From an uncultured Bacilli bacterium (GTDB taxonomy: Bacteria > Bacillota_I > Bacilli_A > RF39 > UBA660): a stretch of DNA of 64,000 bases. The notes beneath the pieces were generated by a model, which searched no databases, was not told the origin of the DNA, and saw only the letters and a list, made by a program, of their open reading frames with translations. A program made the position numbers and the translations under genes. Every line of letters begins with the position of its first letter. The stretch's first letter is position 1. Location of the stretch: NCBI GenBank assembly GCA_934095845.1, contig CAKOKS010000002.1:62001-126000 (forward strand), written 5' to 3'. Below, in pieces: positions 19,201 to 26,580 of this stretch.

Positions 19201-20259
19201 ATATGGAGACTTTTCTCCTTTCGAGCTTTTAAAAAAAGTATTATAGACTTCGCGGTCTTTTCTTAACGTTTCTTTTAACCACCTAAAATCATCGGAAAAT
19301 TTATCATACATCTTAATCATTTTATTTGAGATGCTAGGATTATCCTCTTTTCCAAGAATCTTCTTTAAAGTGACAGTGTCATAAATATTTCTTATTAATT
19401 CGTATATTTCTATCTTTTCTCCCAAAGCTGTTAGACATTTATCATATTTATCTTCATAATCACTTTTCAAGAATGTTACCTCAATTTTTTCTGAAAATTC
19501 TTGACTTAACATTTTAGGAATATTTGCTTTATTACCAACCATTAATTTACTAAATTCATTAGCGAAAGTTGAATCAATAGATTTTAAAATGGACTTTAAA
19601 GTTACTTTTACATTATTTCTTGTCTCTTTAAAAAAAGCATCAGAAAATTCTTTAAAGTCAATATCTATAGCATCATCTTCGGTTAGTTCAAGTTCTGGTA
19701 ATTTATTTATTAATAATTCTATGAGTTTTCTTAATTGATCATCTAAACTTATATCTTTCACGCTAAAATTTTTGCCTTCATACAAAAAATTTCCTCGATA
19801 TTTTATGACATGATGAATTGCTAAATACACTAATCGAATATCAAATTGCTTTTGCTCTTCCATTAAAGCCTTTCTAAGATGATAAATTGTTGGATATTGC
19901 TTATAATAGTCTGCTGCTCCATTTATTTCTTTTTCACTGAAGCGTAACCTGTTGTTGTTTTTATCCTTTTTACTATATTTTGAGTTTTGTAATTTTGTAA
20001 AAAATTCTGGATCTACTTTATTGATTTCATCTTTAAATTCTTCTTGCAATAATCTAATGCGTTCACGCCTTCTATCATATCTTCTTCTAATACTTCTTGA
20101 TATTCTGCGATCGGCGGCAGTATCGGCTTCTTCAAATAGTCTTGCTCCCCATAATGCTTTTTTACCTTTTTTCATTACTTTTTGATTGTCTACTTCTACC
20201 ACAGCCCAGCCTACAGACGTTGTACCAATATCTAATCCAATATTATATTCTTTTTTCAT
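16243..20259 (-). CDS. cas9: Cas9 RNA-guided endonuclease, subtype II-A
   Basis: 1,338-aa effector. RuvC-I GLDIGTTSVGWAVV with Asp10, bridge-helix arginines in ISRSIRRRYDRRRER, RuvC-II IMIEMSREE with Glu773, HNH YEVDHIIPRS with His854 and NKALVIRKYNQYK, RuvC-III HHAHDAYLA with His985 and Asp988. All catalytic residues expected from SpCas9 numbering are present, so the protein looks active. The PAM cannot be read from sequence. ATG at 20259 follows AGGAGG by 8 nt; the in-frame TTG at 20265 is too close to that site. The start codon touches the -35 box of the divergent tracrRNA promoter. Confidence 0.97.
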   Translation of the reverse strand: MKKEYNIGLDIGTTSVGWAVVEVDNQKVMKKGKKALWGARLFEEADTAADRRISRSIRRRYDRRRERIRLLQEEFKDEINKVDPEFFTKLQNSKYSKKDKNNNRLRFSEKEINGAADYYKQYPTIYHLRKALMEEQKQFDIRLVYLAIHHVIKYRGNFLYEGKNFSVKDISLDDQLRKLIELLINKLPELELTEDDAIDIDFKEFSDAFFKETRNNVKVTLKSILKSIDSTFANEFSKLMVGNKANIPKMLSQEFSEKIEVTFLKSDYEDKYDKCLTALGEKIEIYELIRNIYDTVTLKKILGKEDNPSISNKMIKMYDKFSDDFRWLKETLRKDREVYNTFFKSSKGEKSPYEKYMSSDIDNNELKNSIDKSISALIEHNNISQENLDKYKNEILPQLENNTFLCKTNSTDNGIYPYQLNENELIQIIENQGKYYPFLLEKYNEDTYRIVRLLEFKIPYYIGPLVTKEKSKNAWLIKTTKTGKITPFNFDTMIDKEKTAIEFIKRMSSHCSYLLDEYAMPTNSILYSEFKVRNELKQIKINGKSIDLNLQQKIFEELFKTTTGSITERKFINYIKTTGEFSMYNDDIKIAGYSSTNSFANNMQTYIDFFGSNGIFENTKYNIDDAEQIIEWITIFEDKDILEKTVKDNYPLLSNEQIQLILNKKYKGWGNLSKKLLTTKYYKDKQTEVYKSIMDLLKETQENFMQIINNKEYKFQKMIEEYNNNLSATLSKLEIVNKLATSPANKKGIYQALKVVDEIVDYLGHEPKNIMIEMSREEGEKVRTVDRKSKLQNLYNECKNQIVDYKRLRHELDSRNITTEKLYLYFIQEGKCLYSGEPLEIEKIEDVSMYEVDHIIPRSLVKDDSIDNKALVIRKYNQYKKDNLVLPETYRSLAQIQWWQRLKNNGLMSAKKFHNLTRDKYSDEDIDGFINRQLVETRQIIKHVANILGNEYRKTKILYPKASLSHNYRERYELYKFRNINDYHHAHDAYLAAVLGEYTDKYMKKSFDFSQIKEINKKIIELDEKEKIKYGYVINSLDERVSNIVINSSKNMTDEKTGEVLFDAKKFNETVAKNLYRNDILISRKTEIRSGQFYKEKLYKKRIGTIPIKKDMPVDIYGGYSNNETKYLKLVKYGNGNKKLIGIPMNLAALNDPTIIDDYIKSQLKLENPDTYEVLKNKIPFDTEIIYNNQNVYIKGYSVRKKNCEVSNAHELKIKKDLLYNWRYALNYFINGKEKNLGEAKKHSIEIYNFLVESKDYQLFNNELKKVRENIKFDTLEIEKQKKVILELFKLFKCSSINANLKEFGLSDRIGRLSGINIKEGYIITKSTTGLKEFKYKI

Positions 20260-20288
20260 TGACAATTCCTCCTACTTTATGCTACTAT
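20259..20288 (+). promoter_or_regulatory. tracrRNA promoter
   Basis: Perfect TTGACA at 20259-20264, 18 bp, then TACTAT at 20283-20288 preceded by TGC (extended -10). Transcription would begin near 20295. The -35 lies between the cas9 ribosome binding site (20268-20273) and its ATG. Confidence 0.75.
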
Positions 20289-20294
20289 TTAATT

Positions 20295-20390
20295 GTCTTA
20301 ATACCATTTAAGATGACATAGAGAGTTAAAATAAAGGCTTAGCCCTAAATACTCATAAATGTGAGATTGAACCGTTAGCGGTTTTTTTTT
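20295..20390 (+). ncRNA. tracrRNA
   Basis: About 96 nt. The first 36 nt (from GTCTTAATACC) are an anti-repeat matching the plus-strand CRISPR repeat with few differences, the bulge region being GAGAGTTAAAAT. Then comes AAGGCTTAGCC, the nexus hairpin found in II-A tracrRNAs, a small hairpin CTCA/TGAG at 20352-20365, and the terminator ACCG TTAG CGGT with nine T. It pairs with pre-crRNA for RNase III processing and holds Cas9. Encoded divergently from cas9. Confidence 0.93.
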
Positions 20391-20399
20391 ATTTTAACA
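20391..20399 (-). promoter_or_regulatory. Possible cas9 promoter (extended -10)
   Basis: TGTTAAAAT on minus is a TGN plus a -10 one base from consensus; the -35 is poor. If used, the cas9 leader (about 125 nt) is antisense to the entire tracrRNA. An alternative is TTGTAA-18-TAGTAT slightly upstream. Confidence 0.4.
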
Positions 20400-20448
20400 T
20401 ACTAAGGTTATTTTGTTGAAAGTTACAACTAATATATTGCATAAAAAA

Positions 20449-20489
20449 TAGAGCACACAAAACAGACATGCGTTTTGCATTGCTCTCAT
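20449..20489. other. Hairpin with T-run on minus between cas9 and the defence-like module
   Basis: Arms GAGCA / TGCTC and CAAAAC / GTTTTG enclose an 8-nt loop with a small internal loop. On minus it is followed by TATTTTTTA, so it may be a terminator or the end of a small RNA. The rest of the gene-free stretch 20400-20679 holds a triplet repeat and another terminator. Confidence 0.45.
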
Positions 20490-20591
20490 CGTTGACTATA
20501 AATTACCATAAATAATAAAAATTGTAAAGGACTAACTATGTAGTTTACTACTAAAAAAGATAAATGTAACTTTTCAATTTTTAAAATAAAG

Positions 20592-20622
<31 letters not shown>

Positions 20623-20634
20623 TGTTTGCTTTAT

Positions 20635-20664
20635 TAAAAACAATCCAGTAATTACTGAATTGTT
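20635..20664 (-). terminator. Terminator of the GIY-YIG/DUF2075 gene
   Basis: Minus-strand stem AACAAT-CAGTAA / TTACTG-ATTGTT with one T/G position, then a T-run. It lies 15 bp after the stop codon. Confidence 0.7.
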
Positions 20665-20679
20665 AACATTTTATAAGGG

Positions 20680-22500
20680 CTAAATTTCATCAATATATTC
20701 TTTAAAATAGTTTCTCAAATTATCATCACATATGTATAAATACGTACCCAAAATTCCACGAGTACACATAGTTCTATATATATTCAATATATATTCTAAT
20801 AATTGCTTATCATCGGTTGATGCCTTTCCCTTTGCATCAAAATATTGATTTTTCTTAACATATATTTCTTTTTTTATTGGATCATATTTTAATTCATTAC
20901 CAATTATTACTCCTGCATAATTTAAATCAAAACCTTGAGTAGTATGAATACATCCTATTTCATTTATAGAATTAGGTGAATTAATCCAGTTGCGATTCGA
21001 AGTGTTCCATAAATATTTATAACTTTGAATTTCAATATCAGCACCGTTTTTTTCTATATAATTTTGAGTTAAATCATTTAGAATTTCATATACTTTTGAA
21101 TCATTATCTCCTTTAATATGTTTCTTCTTGTAATCATTATATGTACTATTTATCAAATTTTTAAATTTTTTCATTTCTTGTTTTTCATAATCTTTATTTT
21201 CTTTTTTTGAAGTCCATTTCCACGAATAACCAGCTATATTTCTACACAATCCAAATTCACTATTTTTAATTTTAATTTTATTCACCATATCGTTTACATT
21301 GTTAAAAAGTTTAAAATCATAATTTTCAAATTTAACAACTTTATATGGTTTTTTATTACTAAATAATTCTCTAATATAACCTATATATTCATTACCACCT
21401 TTCATACATCTTAATTGCGTTTCAAGATAATATGGATGATAATTATTTAATAGTTTCAATTGTTCAAATCTTTCTTTAGGTACATCTGTTAACTTTATAC
21501 TTTGATGTTCATCATAAAAAAATATTTGATATTTACTTTTTAGTAAAATCCAATCCAGTTCTGTTCCATCTTTTCCTAAATTAAATTTATCATTGTTTTT
21601 ATCAAAACTACCATATTGTGTTAGATTTTTTCTTTGTCTAAGTCTATGAGCTTCATCAACTATTAAAAGATCATAATCATAACTACTTTTAGCCACATCT
21701 GTTGGACTCAAAACCATCTTTGGAGTTAATCCCTTAACATTTTTAAAAACTTTTTTTAATGTTTCTCTTAAATTATCCATCGGAATAACTAAACCTATTT
21801 TTAAATTATCAACCGCATCGCACAATTTAATAATATCATTTAGATTTTGTTCAACTTTATCATCTTCAATTACTATTCTATCATTTTTTGATTCCGATAA
21901 CAGTTTCATCAAGTAAATTCCTAACACTGTTTTTCCAGTTCCTGCTCCGCCATTAATAACAAAAGTTGATTTATTATTGTTTTTAACATCCATAGCTAAA
22001 ACACTTAGTATATCGTTTACAATCATATATTGATCAACAGTTAAAGATTTATATGGAGAATATTTAAATAAATCACTGTTTTCAATAATTCTTAAATCAT
22101 TTTTTACTAAACCTATGGATTTTAATTGCTTCCATATATTTTTAAATTCAGATTCATACATCTCTTTTTGATAGTAATTGTGATTTTGTAATCCGCCATT
22201 ACCGTTTTGCAATTGAAATGTTTCATCCGCAGACATATATTTAATTAAAAAGGACTCTAAATCTAGTATGGATGATTTATTAAATTTATCATTTCCTATT
22301 ATGCTAATTCTATTTAGTCTTCTTCTAGACTCATTTCCTAAATGTTGACCCGATCTAATTGAAGCATCAGTTGTTTCTCCAATATATGCTTCCTTTTTAT
22401 TATTAATTATATATACCACGGGCCAATTGGTACCAAATTTTTTTGTTTTTAATATAGCTGGTGTTCCAGCATTAAAATTTAATGTATCAATACTAGTCAT
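20680..22500 (-). CDS. GIY-YIG nuclease domain fused to DUF2075 (Schlafen-group-like) helicase
   Basis: 606 aa. Residues about 27-60 form a GIY-YIG-like nuclease start (VVYIINN...AYIGET). Residues about 150-606 form a DUF2075 superfamily 1 ATPase: Walker A NGGAGTGKTVLG (about 183-194), Walker B LLIVDEAHRLR, motif III IFFYDEHQSI, IHTTQGFDLNYAG and a C-terminal TMCTRGILGTYLY. Known DUF2075 proteins are poorly characterised ATPases related to Schlafen helicases. Neighbours are a MazG-like enzyme (same operon, upstream) and the CRISPR locus, which suggests a role in phage defence (inference). RBS AAGAGG before ATG 22500. Confidence 0.8.
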   Translation of the reverse strand: MTSIDTLNFNAGTPAILKTKKFGTNWPVVYIINNKKEAYIGETTDASIRSGQHLGNESRRRLNRISIIGNDKFNKSSILDLESFLIKYMSADETFQLQNGNGGLQNHNYYQKEMYESEFKNIWKQLKSIGLVKNDLRIIENSDLFKYSPYKSLTVDQYMIVNDILSVLAMDVKNNNKSTFVINGGAGTGKTVLGIYLMKLLSESKNDRIVIEDDKVEQNLNDIIKLCDAVDNLKIGLVIPMDNLRETLKKVFKNVKGLTPKMVLSPTDVAKSSYDYDLLIVDEAHRLRQRKNLTQYGSFDKNNDKFNLGKDGTELDWILLKSKYQIFFYDEHQSIKLTDVPKERFEQLKLLNNYHPYYLETQLRCMKGGNEYIGYIRELFSNKKPYKVVKFENYDFKLFNNVNDMVNKIKIKNSEFGLCRNIAGYSWKWTSKKENKDYEKQEMKKFKNLINSTYNDYKKKHIKGDNDSKVYEILNDLTQNYIEKNGADIEIQSYKYLWNTSNRNWINSPNSINEIGCIHTTQGFDLNYAGVIIGNELKYDPIKKEIYVKKNQYFDAKGKASTDDKQLLEYILNIYRTMCTRGILGTYLYICDDNLRNYFKEYIDEI

Positions 22501-22505
22501 ATTTA

Positions 22506-22559
22506 CCTCTTATAATTTTGTGTATTTTGTACCCTCTTATAATTTTGTGTATTTTGTAC
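22506..22559. repeat. 27-bp perfect tandem duplication between mazG-like and DUF2075 genes
   Basis: Two identical 27-bp units, 22506-22532 and 22533-22559. On minus, each carries the codons for the last residues of the MazG-like protein (YTKL and stop) plus an AAGAGG ribosome binding site, so the second site serves the DUF2075 gene. 27 bp equals nine codons. Confidence 0.95.
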
Positions 22560-22851
22560 TCTTTCCTTTTGATTTTTCTACTGGGTACTTTTTAGCTGTC
22601 TTTTCCATTTTCTCTAAAATAATTCGTTTAGGATCTAAACCTAATTTATTGGACATTAAAATACAATAATTTAGTACATCAGCAAGTTCTTCTTTTACTT
22701 CTTCTAAATCAAATTTATTATTCCATTGAAAACACTCTAGTAATTCTCCTGCTTCAATACATATACTTTTTGCTAAATTTTCTGGAGAATGAAACTGATC
22801 CCAGTCTCTTTTTTCATTAAATATTTTTATTTTTTCTTGTAATTCTTTCAT
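22537..22851 (-). CDS. MazG-like nucleotide pyrophosphohydrolase
   Basis: 104-aa all-alpha NTP pyrophosphatase. The metal-binding helices show the EExxE...ExxD pattern: EAGELLECFQW (about 31-41) and EEVKEELADVLNYC (about 49-62). It resembles the RS21-C6/dCTPase-type short MazG proteins that hydrolyse (d)NTPs to monophosphates. First gene of a two-gene operon with the GIY-YIG/DUF2075 protein. RBS GAGGTG before ATG 22851; promoter just upstream. Confidence 0.88.
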   Translation of the reverse strand: MKELQEKIKIFNEKRDWDQFHSPENLAKSICIEAGELLECFQWNNKFDLEEVKEELADVLNYCILMSNKLGLDPKRIILEKMEKTAKKYPVEKSKGKSTKYTKL

Positions 22852-22869
22852 TAACTACACCTCATATAA

Positions 22870-22878
22870 ATTATATCA
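22870..22878 (-). promoter_or_regulatory. Extended -10 promoter of the mazG-DUF2075 operon
   Basis: TGATATAAT on minus, a perfect -10 with TGN extension; no clear -35. It is the same 9-mer as the CRISPR array promoter. The transcript would begin only about 10-12 nt before the ATG. Confidence 0.55.
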
Positions 22879-22973
22879 TGAAACTAATTTATTTTTTTTG
22901 CTTATATACAAATATTCAATATTCTGTATTACATGAAAATGGATTATTAAAATAATATAAATAATTTTTTCTA

Positions 22974-24050
22974 TTATTGATACTTACTTATATCATCAAT
23001 TCTAGCTGCAAAATATGGTTTATCTTTATTTGCTTCTTTTAAGAATATTGCAAATGTTGAATCAATGTTAAAGTTTCTTGATTCATCTTTAGGATTTAAA
23101 GACGAGAATTTTACAACATCCATTCCTGCTTCACTCTTTATTTTTCCACCAGTTTCATTTAATTCAAATTTTATAGTTTGTAATGCTTTATCTATAACTA
23201 ATTTATTATTATCTATATCATAAAATTCTTGATTTTCTAATTCTTTATATTCTTTTAAAACATTTAAATTTATATATGGCATTTTAAAGGTATCTTGTTT
23301 ACTAAATTCCTTATTCCCTTTATATTTTGAACCATTATCAATAACGTTATTATAAATATCTTTAAAATTATTTCCTTTTGGATTTTTATTTAAAATAATT
23401 TCATCATTACTAGTTGTTGTTAACTTTATTGCAAAATCATTTTCATTATTATAATAAATTACTTTTATTTGATCTTTATAAGCTTCTTTATTATCTTTAA
23501 CACCAAAATATTTAACATTTTCTGTATCATTAAAATTATCTTTATCTAATTCTACAAATTTAGTATTATATTTAAATTCACGATATAACATTGTATAAAA
23601 AATATATCTTTCAAAATCACTTGAGCCTTTATCTAAAGCATCTTCACTCCAATCAAATTTATCTAATATATCACTTGTTTGATTAAATTTCTCTTTTATA
23701 TTTTTTTCTATTTCATTTTTTAATTTAATAGTTTTCTTTCCATATACTTTATAATAATATTTATCAGATATATCACTTTCTTTAAATAATTCTTTATTTA
23801 AATTATTAACTAATTCATTATTATCTTTAAATTTAATATCTTGTTTTACTATATCATTTTTTAAATCATTCCATATTAAATTAAATGTTGCACACCAAGC
23901 AGCATCACTTTTAATTTCATCATTAAATGTTGGAACGATATATATATTATCAGTCATATTAACTACATCCTTTTTCTTGTTAAAAAACAAATATCCGATT
24001 ACTAAACTCAATATTACTATTGTACAAACTAAAATAATTTTCTTTTTCAT
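22974..24050 (-). CDS. Membrane-anchored extracellular protein, possibly a divergent serpin
   Basis: 358 aa with a signal-anchor (residues about 4-23) and no lipobox cysteine. The rest is hydrophilic and rich in Lys, Asn and Asp. The last third looks serpin-like by eye: IKFELNETGGKIKSEAG resembles the hinge before a reactive-centre loop, and NIDSTFAIFLKEANKDKPYFAARI resembles the closing strands with an F-x-x-D-x-F pattern. The total length also fits a serpin. The N-terminal half shows no clear serpin motif to me. Treat the family call as a hypothesis; otherwise function unknown. Confidence 0.4.
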   Translation of the reverse strand: MKKKIILVCTIVILSLVIGYLFFNKKKDVVNMTDNIYIVPTFNDEIKSDAAWCATFNLIWNDLKNDIVKQDIKFKDNNELVNNLNKELFKESDISDKYYYKVYGKKTIKLKNEIEKNIKEKFNQTSDILDKFDWSEDALDKGSSDFERYIFYTMLYREFKYNTKFVELDKDNFNDTENVKYFGVKDNKEAYKDQIKVIYYNNENDFAIKLTTTSNDEIILNKNPKGNNFKDIYNNVIDNGSKYKGNKEFSKQDTFKMPYINLNVLKEYKELENQEFYDIDNNKLVIDKALQTIKFELNETGGKIKSEAGMDVVKFSSLNPKDESRNFNIDSTFAIFLKEANKDKPYFAARIDDISKYQ

Positions 24051-24090
24051 ATTCTCTCCTCTTATGATTAAAGTATATCATAAAAATATA

Positions 24091-24115
24091 AAAAAATTAG
24101 CAAATCAGCTAATTT
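24091..24115 (-). terminator. Terminator of the RsgI-like gene
   Basis: Minus-strand stem AAATTAGC / GCTAATTT with loop TGATTT and a T-run. It overlaps the first base of the stop codon. Confidence 0.75.
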
Positions 24116-24891
24116 TAGTAATAATAAGGATATTCTCCTTTTTCTTCTGACCATTTATAGAATATTACTCCATACCAAGTATCTCCACAGTCATCTTTTA
24201 TTTCTTCACATCCATAAGAGAAAATACTATCATCAACATTATCAGTTATGTTATTAAAAGCATTGTTTCCCTCTTTTTTACATTCATCTTTTGTTTTATA
24301 TGCATATGTATATTTCTTTTTAAACTTCTTACTAACACATTTACTTGTTGTCTTAATTGTAGTCGTTGTTGAAGTTTGAGTAGTTGTTGGAACTGAAGTT
24401 GTCTCAATCATACTACTTTCATCTATTTCTTTTTGATAATTATAATTTATTTCAACATTCTTAGTAGTTTTTAAAGATGATAATATAGTTTTTACTAATT
24501 CATCTTTATTAAATTCATATGTTGAAGATAATGATACATTACTTATATCTTTATTATTTTCATCTGCGACATCGATTAAAGATGCAACTACTTCTTCTAG
24601 TTTTTTATCTTTATAACTTAAATTTGCATATATACTTTTAGCATCACCATTTAGTAAATCAACATTAGTTACTTTATTATCTACTGTTTCACATTTGTTT
24701 TCTTTATCACACTTATAATTCACATCAAATGTGAGTTTTACAAGTGGATTAATTTTTACATATGCAACATATGTTTCTTGTTTTGTTTCTTGCTTATTAT
24801 CGCTTTTATTTTTTATTAAAACGAATATAATTGAAATCAAAACAACTATAATTATTAATAAAATTATTGTTTCTAAATTTTTTTTATTCAT
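24115..24891 (-). CDS. Single-pass membrane protein with RsgI-like extracellular domain
   Basis: About 258 aa. One transmembrane helix near the N-terminus (about 5-27). Then YVKINPLVKLTFDVNY, VTNVDLLNGDAKSIY and KLEEVVASLIDVADENN follow the order seen in the extracellular part of RsgI anti-sigma-I factors (INPS-E-x-V-N, L-N-DGK, LEEA). A Thr/Ser-rich stalk (about 166-190) leads to a Cys-rich C-terminal part with four Cys after the stalk (C-V-S, DECKK, YGCEE, DDCGD). The usual cytoplasmic sigma-binding domain is absent. Start at 24891 because GAGAG precedes it; the 24909 ATG has no site. Confidence 0.5.
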   Translation of the reverse strand: MNKKNLETIILLIIIVVLISIIFVLIKNKSDNKQETKQETYVAYVKINPLVKLTFDVNYKCDKENKCETVDNKVTNVDLLNGDAKSIYANLSYKDKKLEEVVASLIDVADENNKDISNVSLSSTYEFNKDELVKTILSSLKTTKNVEINYNYQKEIDESSMIETTSVPTTTQTSTTTTIKTTSKCVSKKFKKKYTYAYKTKDECKKEGNNAFNNITDNVDDSIFSYGCEEIKDDCGDTWYGVIFYKWSEEKGEYPYYY

Positions 24892-24908
24892 ATAAACTCT
24901 CTCTTTCA

Positions 24909-25217
24909 TTATTTTGTTAATTCACTATAATAAAGTATTTCTTTATTAAGTGATTTAGCGTATTTTATCTCTTTACTTGTACTACTACCTATATAACCAT
25001 CAACATCTACTACTAAAATTGCATCAGATAGTTTTATTTTTTCATAATGCATTTTAGAAATCATCTTTATTTCTTCTTCAGTAAATGCATCTTTATTCGT
25101 ATTATATGGATTGTATATTGGAACTAACATACAATTTCCTTCTAATTCCATTTTTAAAGCCATTTCTACAATCTTTTTATAAAATTTTAAACTTCCACAT
25201 ACTGTAATTGTTTTCAT
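24909..25217 (-). CDS. Nucleoside 2-deoxyribosyltransferase-like/DUF4406-like protein
   Basis: 102 aa. Begins MKTITVCGSLKFYKKIVEMA and contains LSDAILVVDVDGYIGSSTSKEI, the Rossmann-like pattern (first strand with G-S, then D-A-x-x-V-V-x-x-G-x-x-G-x-x-T-x-x-E) of the deoxyribosyltransferase superfamily. Likely acts on a nucleoside or nucleotide, substrate unknown. It ends 18 bp before the next gene's chosen start. Confidence 0.6.
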   Translation of the reverse strand: MKTITVCGSLKFYKKIVEMALKMELEGNCMLVPIYNPYNTNKDAFTEEEIKMISKMHYEKIKLSDAILVVDVDGYIGSSTSKEIKYAKSLNKEILYYSELTK

Positions 25218-25220
25218 TAT

Positions 25221-25469
25221 TTACCTCTTTACTACACTTTCAATTTCTTGAAGTTCAAATTTATATTTTTGTTTAACATCTGGATCTTTTTCATGATTAA
25301 CTTCACCTAAAAAGTCATCTAGTGGTCTAATCCATAAAGCTCCATCTTCATATAATTTTCTATAAATAACACATTTTTCTAATGTTTCTGAATCAGTTCC
25401 AATATCAACAACTAAATAATAATCTCCTTTAAAATGTTTATAAACACGATTAATTTGTACTTCTCTCAT
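25221..25469 (-). CDS. DUF1653 protein
   Basis: 82 aa. VYKHFKGDYYLVVDIG, ETLEKCVIYRKLYEDGALWIRPLDDFL match DUF1653, a small beta-rich domain of unknown function (K-H-F-K-G, V-Y-R-x-L-Y, W-x-R-P). Three bases separate it from the deoxyribosyltransferase-like gene, so they form an operon. Confidence 0.8.
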   Translation of the reverse strand: MREVQINRVYKHFKGDYYLVVDIGTDSETLEKCVIYRKLYEDGALWIRPLDDFLGEVNHEKDPDVKQKYKFELQEIESVVKR

Positions 25470-25525
25470 AATCTACCTCTTTCTAATTTTATTATACAAT
25501 ATCTAAATTTAAATTAATAATAAAA

Positions 25526-25990
25526 TTATTTTATTTTTCCTCCATGACATCGTAAAACATAAACCTTTTTATCATTTATATATATTTCTTCTGTGCCTTC
25601 AAAGTTATCGACAGAACCGGTAACTTTAAATGTATATTTATAATCCTCATTAATGTAAAGTTTTGGTCCTCTTACTGGTAAAATGTTATCTTCACCAACT
25701 TGCATTAAAGCAGGTCTTAAAGCTTTGTCTATAATTTTCTCACTTAAAGTTTCATCTAATGTAATACCGTAATAATTCATTCCCCATAATGGTGTAGAAT
25801 TATTATCATAAACAACTTCTTCACCCATAAATTTAATTCCACCAAAATATGTATCATGATAAGTAAGTTTTCCATTACTATATTCATAATCATGTGAGGC
25901 AAGCCTTGAAGATTTTACTTTTTTTGCACTTGCATTAGCATACGATTGCTTTTTTGCTTCAATTAAAAATTTTATTAATTCTGCTTCCAT
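25526..25990 (-). CDS. DUF5680 protein
   Basis: 154 aa. YHDTYFGGIKFMGEEVVY and PLWGMNYYG are the signature of DUF5680, often found fused to an Xre helix-turn-helix; here no DNA-binding domain is present. Function unknown. Starts at the stop codon of the DUF84 gene (1-bp overlap), so the two are co-translated. Confidence 0.75.
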   Translation of the reverse strand: MEAELIKFLIEAKKQSYANASAKKVKSSRLASHDYEYSNGKLTYHDTYFGGIKFMGEEVVYDNNSTPLWGMNYYGITLDETLSEKIIDKALRPALMQVGEDNILPVRGPKLYINEDYKYTFKVTGSVDNFEGTEEIYINDKKVYVLRCHGGKIK

Positions 25991-26532
25991 TATATATTTT
26001 CCTTATCTGTCCATAATTTATTTACATGTTGTGTTAAAGCCATAACAAATGCTTCTACTGTTTGATCAATTCTGCTAATTACATCGCCAGTTATAAAACC
26101 TATTCCACCTTTATTACTTCTAAGATCATTTTCGCCAGATAATTTATCCATTACTTTACTTAACTCTGTTGAAATTATTTCTTCAACATATTTATTCGGA
26201 ACTGGAAATCCAGAACTTGTTCCCCAACTTTCGTAACCATCTTTATCTTTAATAACTGCTACATTTATTATTATCCACTTTCCTAATAAGTTAGTGATAC
26301 CAGATTCTATTCCTAAAAAATAATCAGCTTCTAGATTATTTTCTTTTGCATACTTTATTAAATTATCCACACGATTTCTTGCACCTTCATATATTTCACA
26401 ATTAACTGGTTGATCACTAACATCTGAAGAAACTGGTATACCTTCTATTTCAAATTGTTCAAAATATTTTTGAAATGCTAATTTGGCTCCTTCTATTTTT
26501 CCAGGATTTTTTGTACCTATTAAAATATTCAT
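25990..26532 (-). CDS. Inosine/xanthosine triphosphatase, YjjX/DUF84 family
   Basis: 180 aa. MNILIGTKNPGKIEGAKLAF at the start, FLGIESGI, and SNKGGIGFITGDVISR are family hallmarks. These enzymes hydrolyse non-canonical ITP/XTP to protect nucleic acids. AAAGGAG lies 8 nt before the ATG at 26532; the longer start is unsupported. With the MazG-like and deoxyribosyltransferase-like genes it adds to a nucleotide-sanitising theme here. Confidence 0.87.
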   Translation of the reverse strand: MNILIGTKNPGKIEGAKLAFQKYFEQFEIEGIPVSSDVSDQPVNCEIYEGARNRVDNLIKYAKENNLEADYFLGIESGITNLLGKWIIINVAVIKDKDGYESWGTSSGFPVPNKYVEEIISTELSKVMDKLSGENDLRSNKGGIGFITGDVISRIDQTVEAFVMALTQHVNKLWTDKENI

Positions 26533-26580
26533 ACTATATTTCTCCTTTACTATCAATTTTAATTTGATAAAAATATGGCT

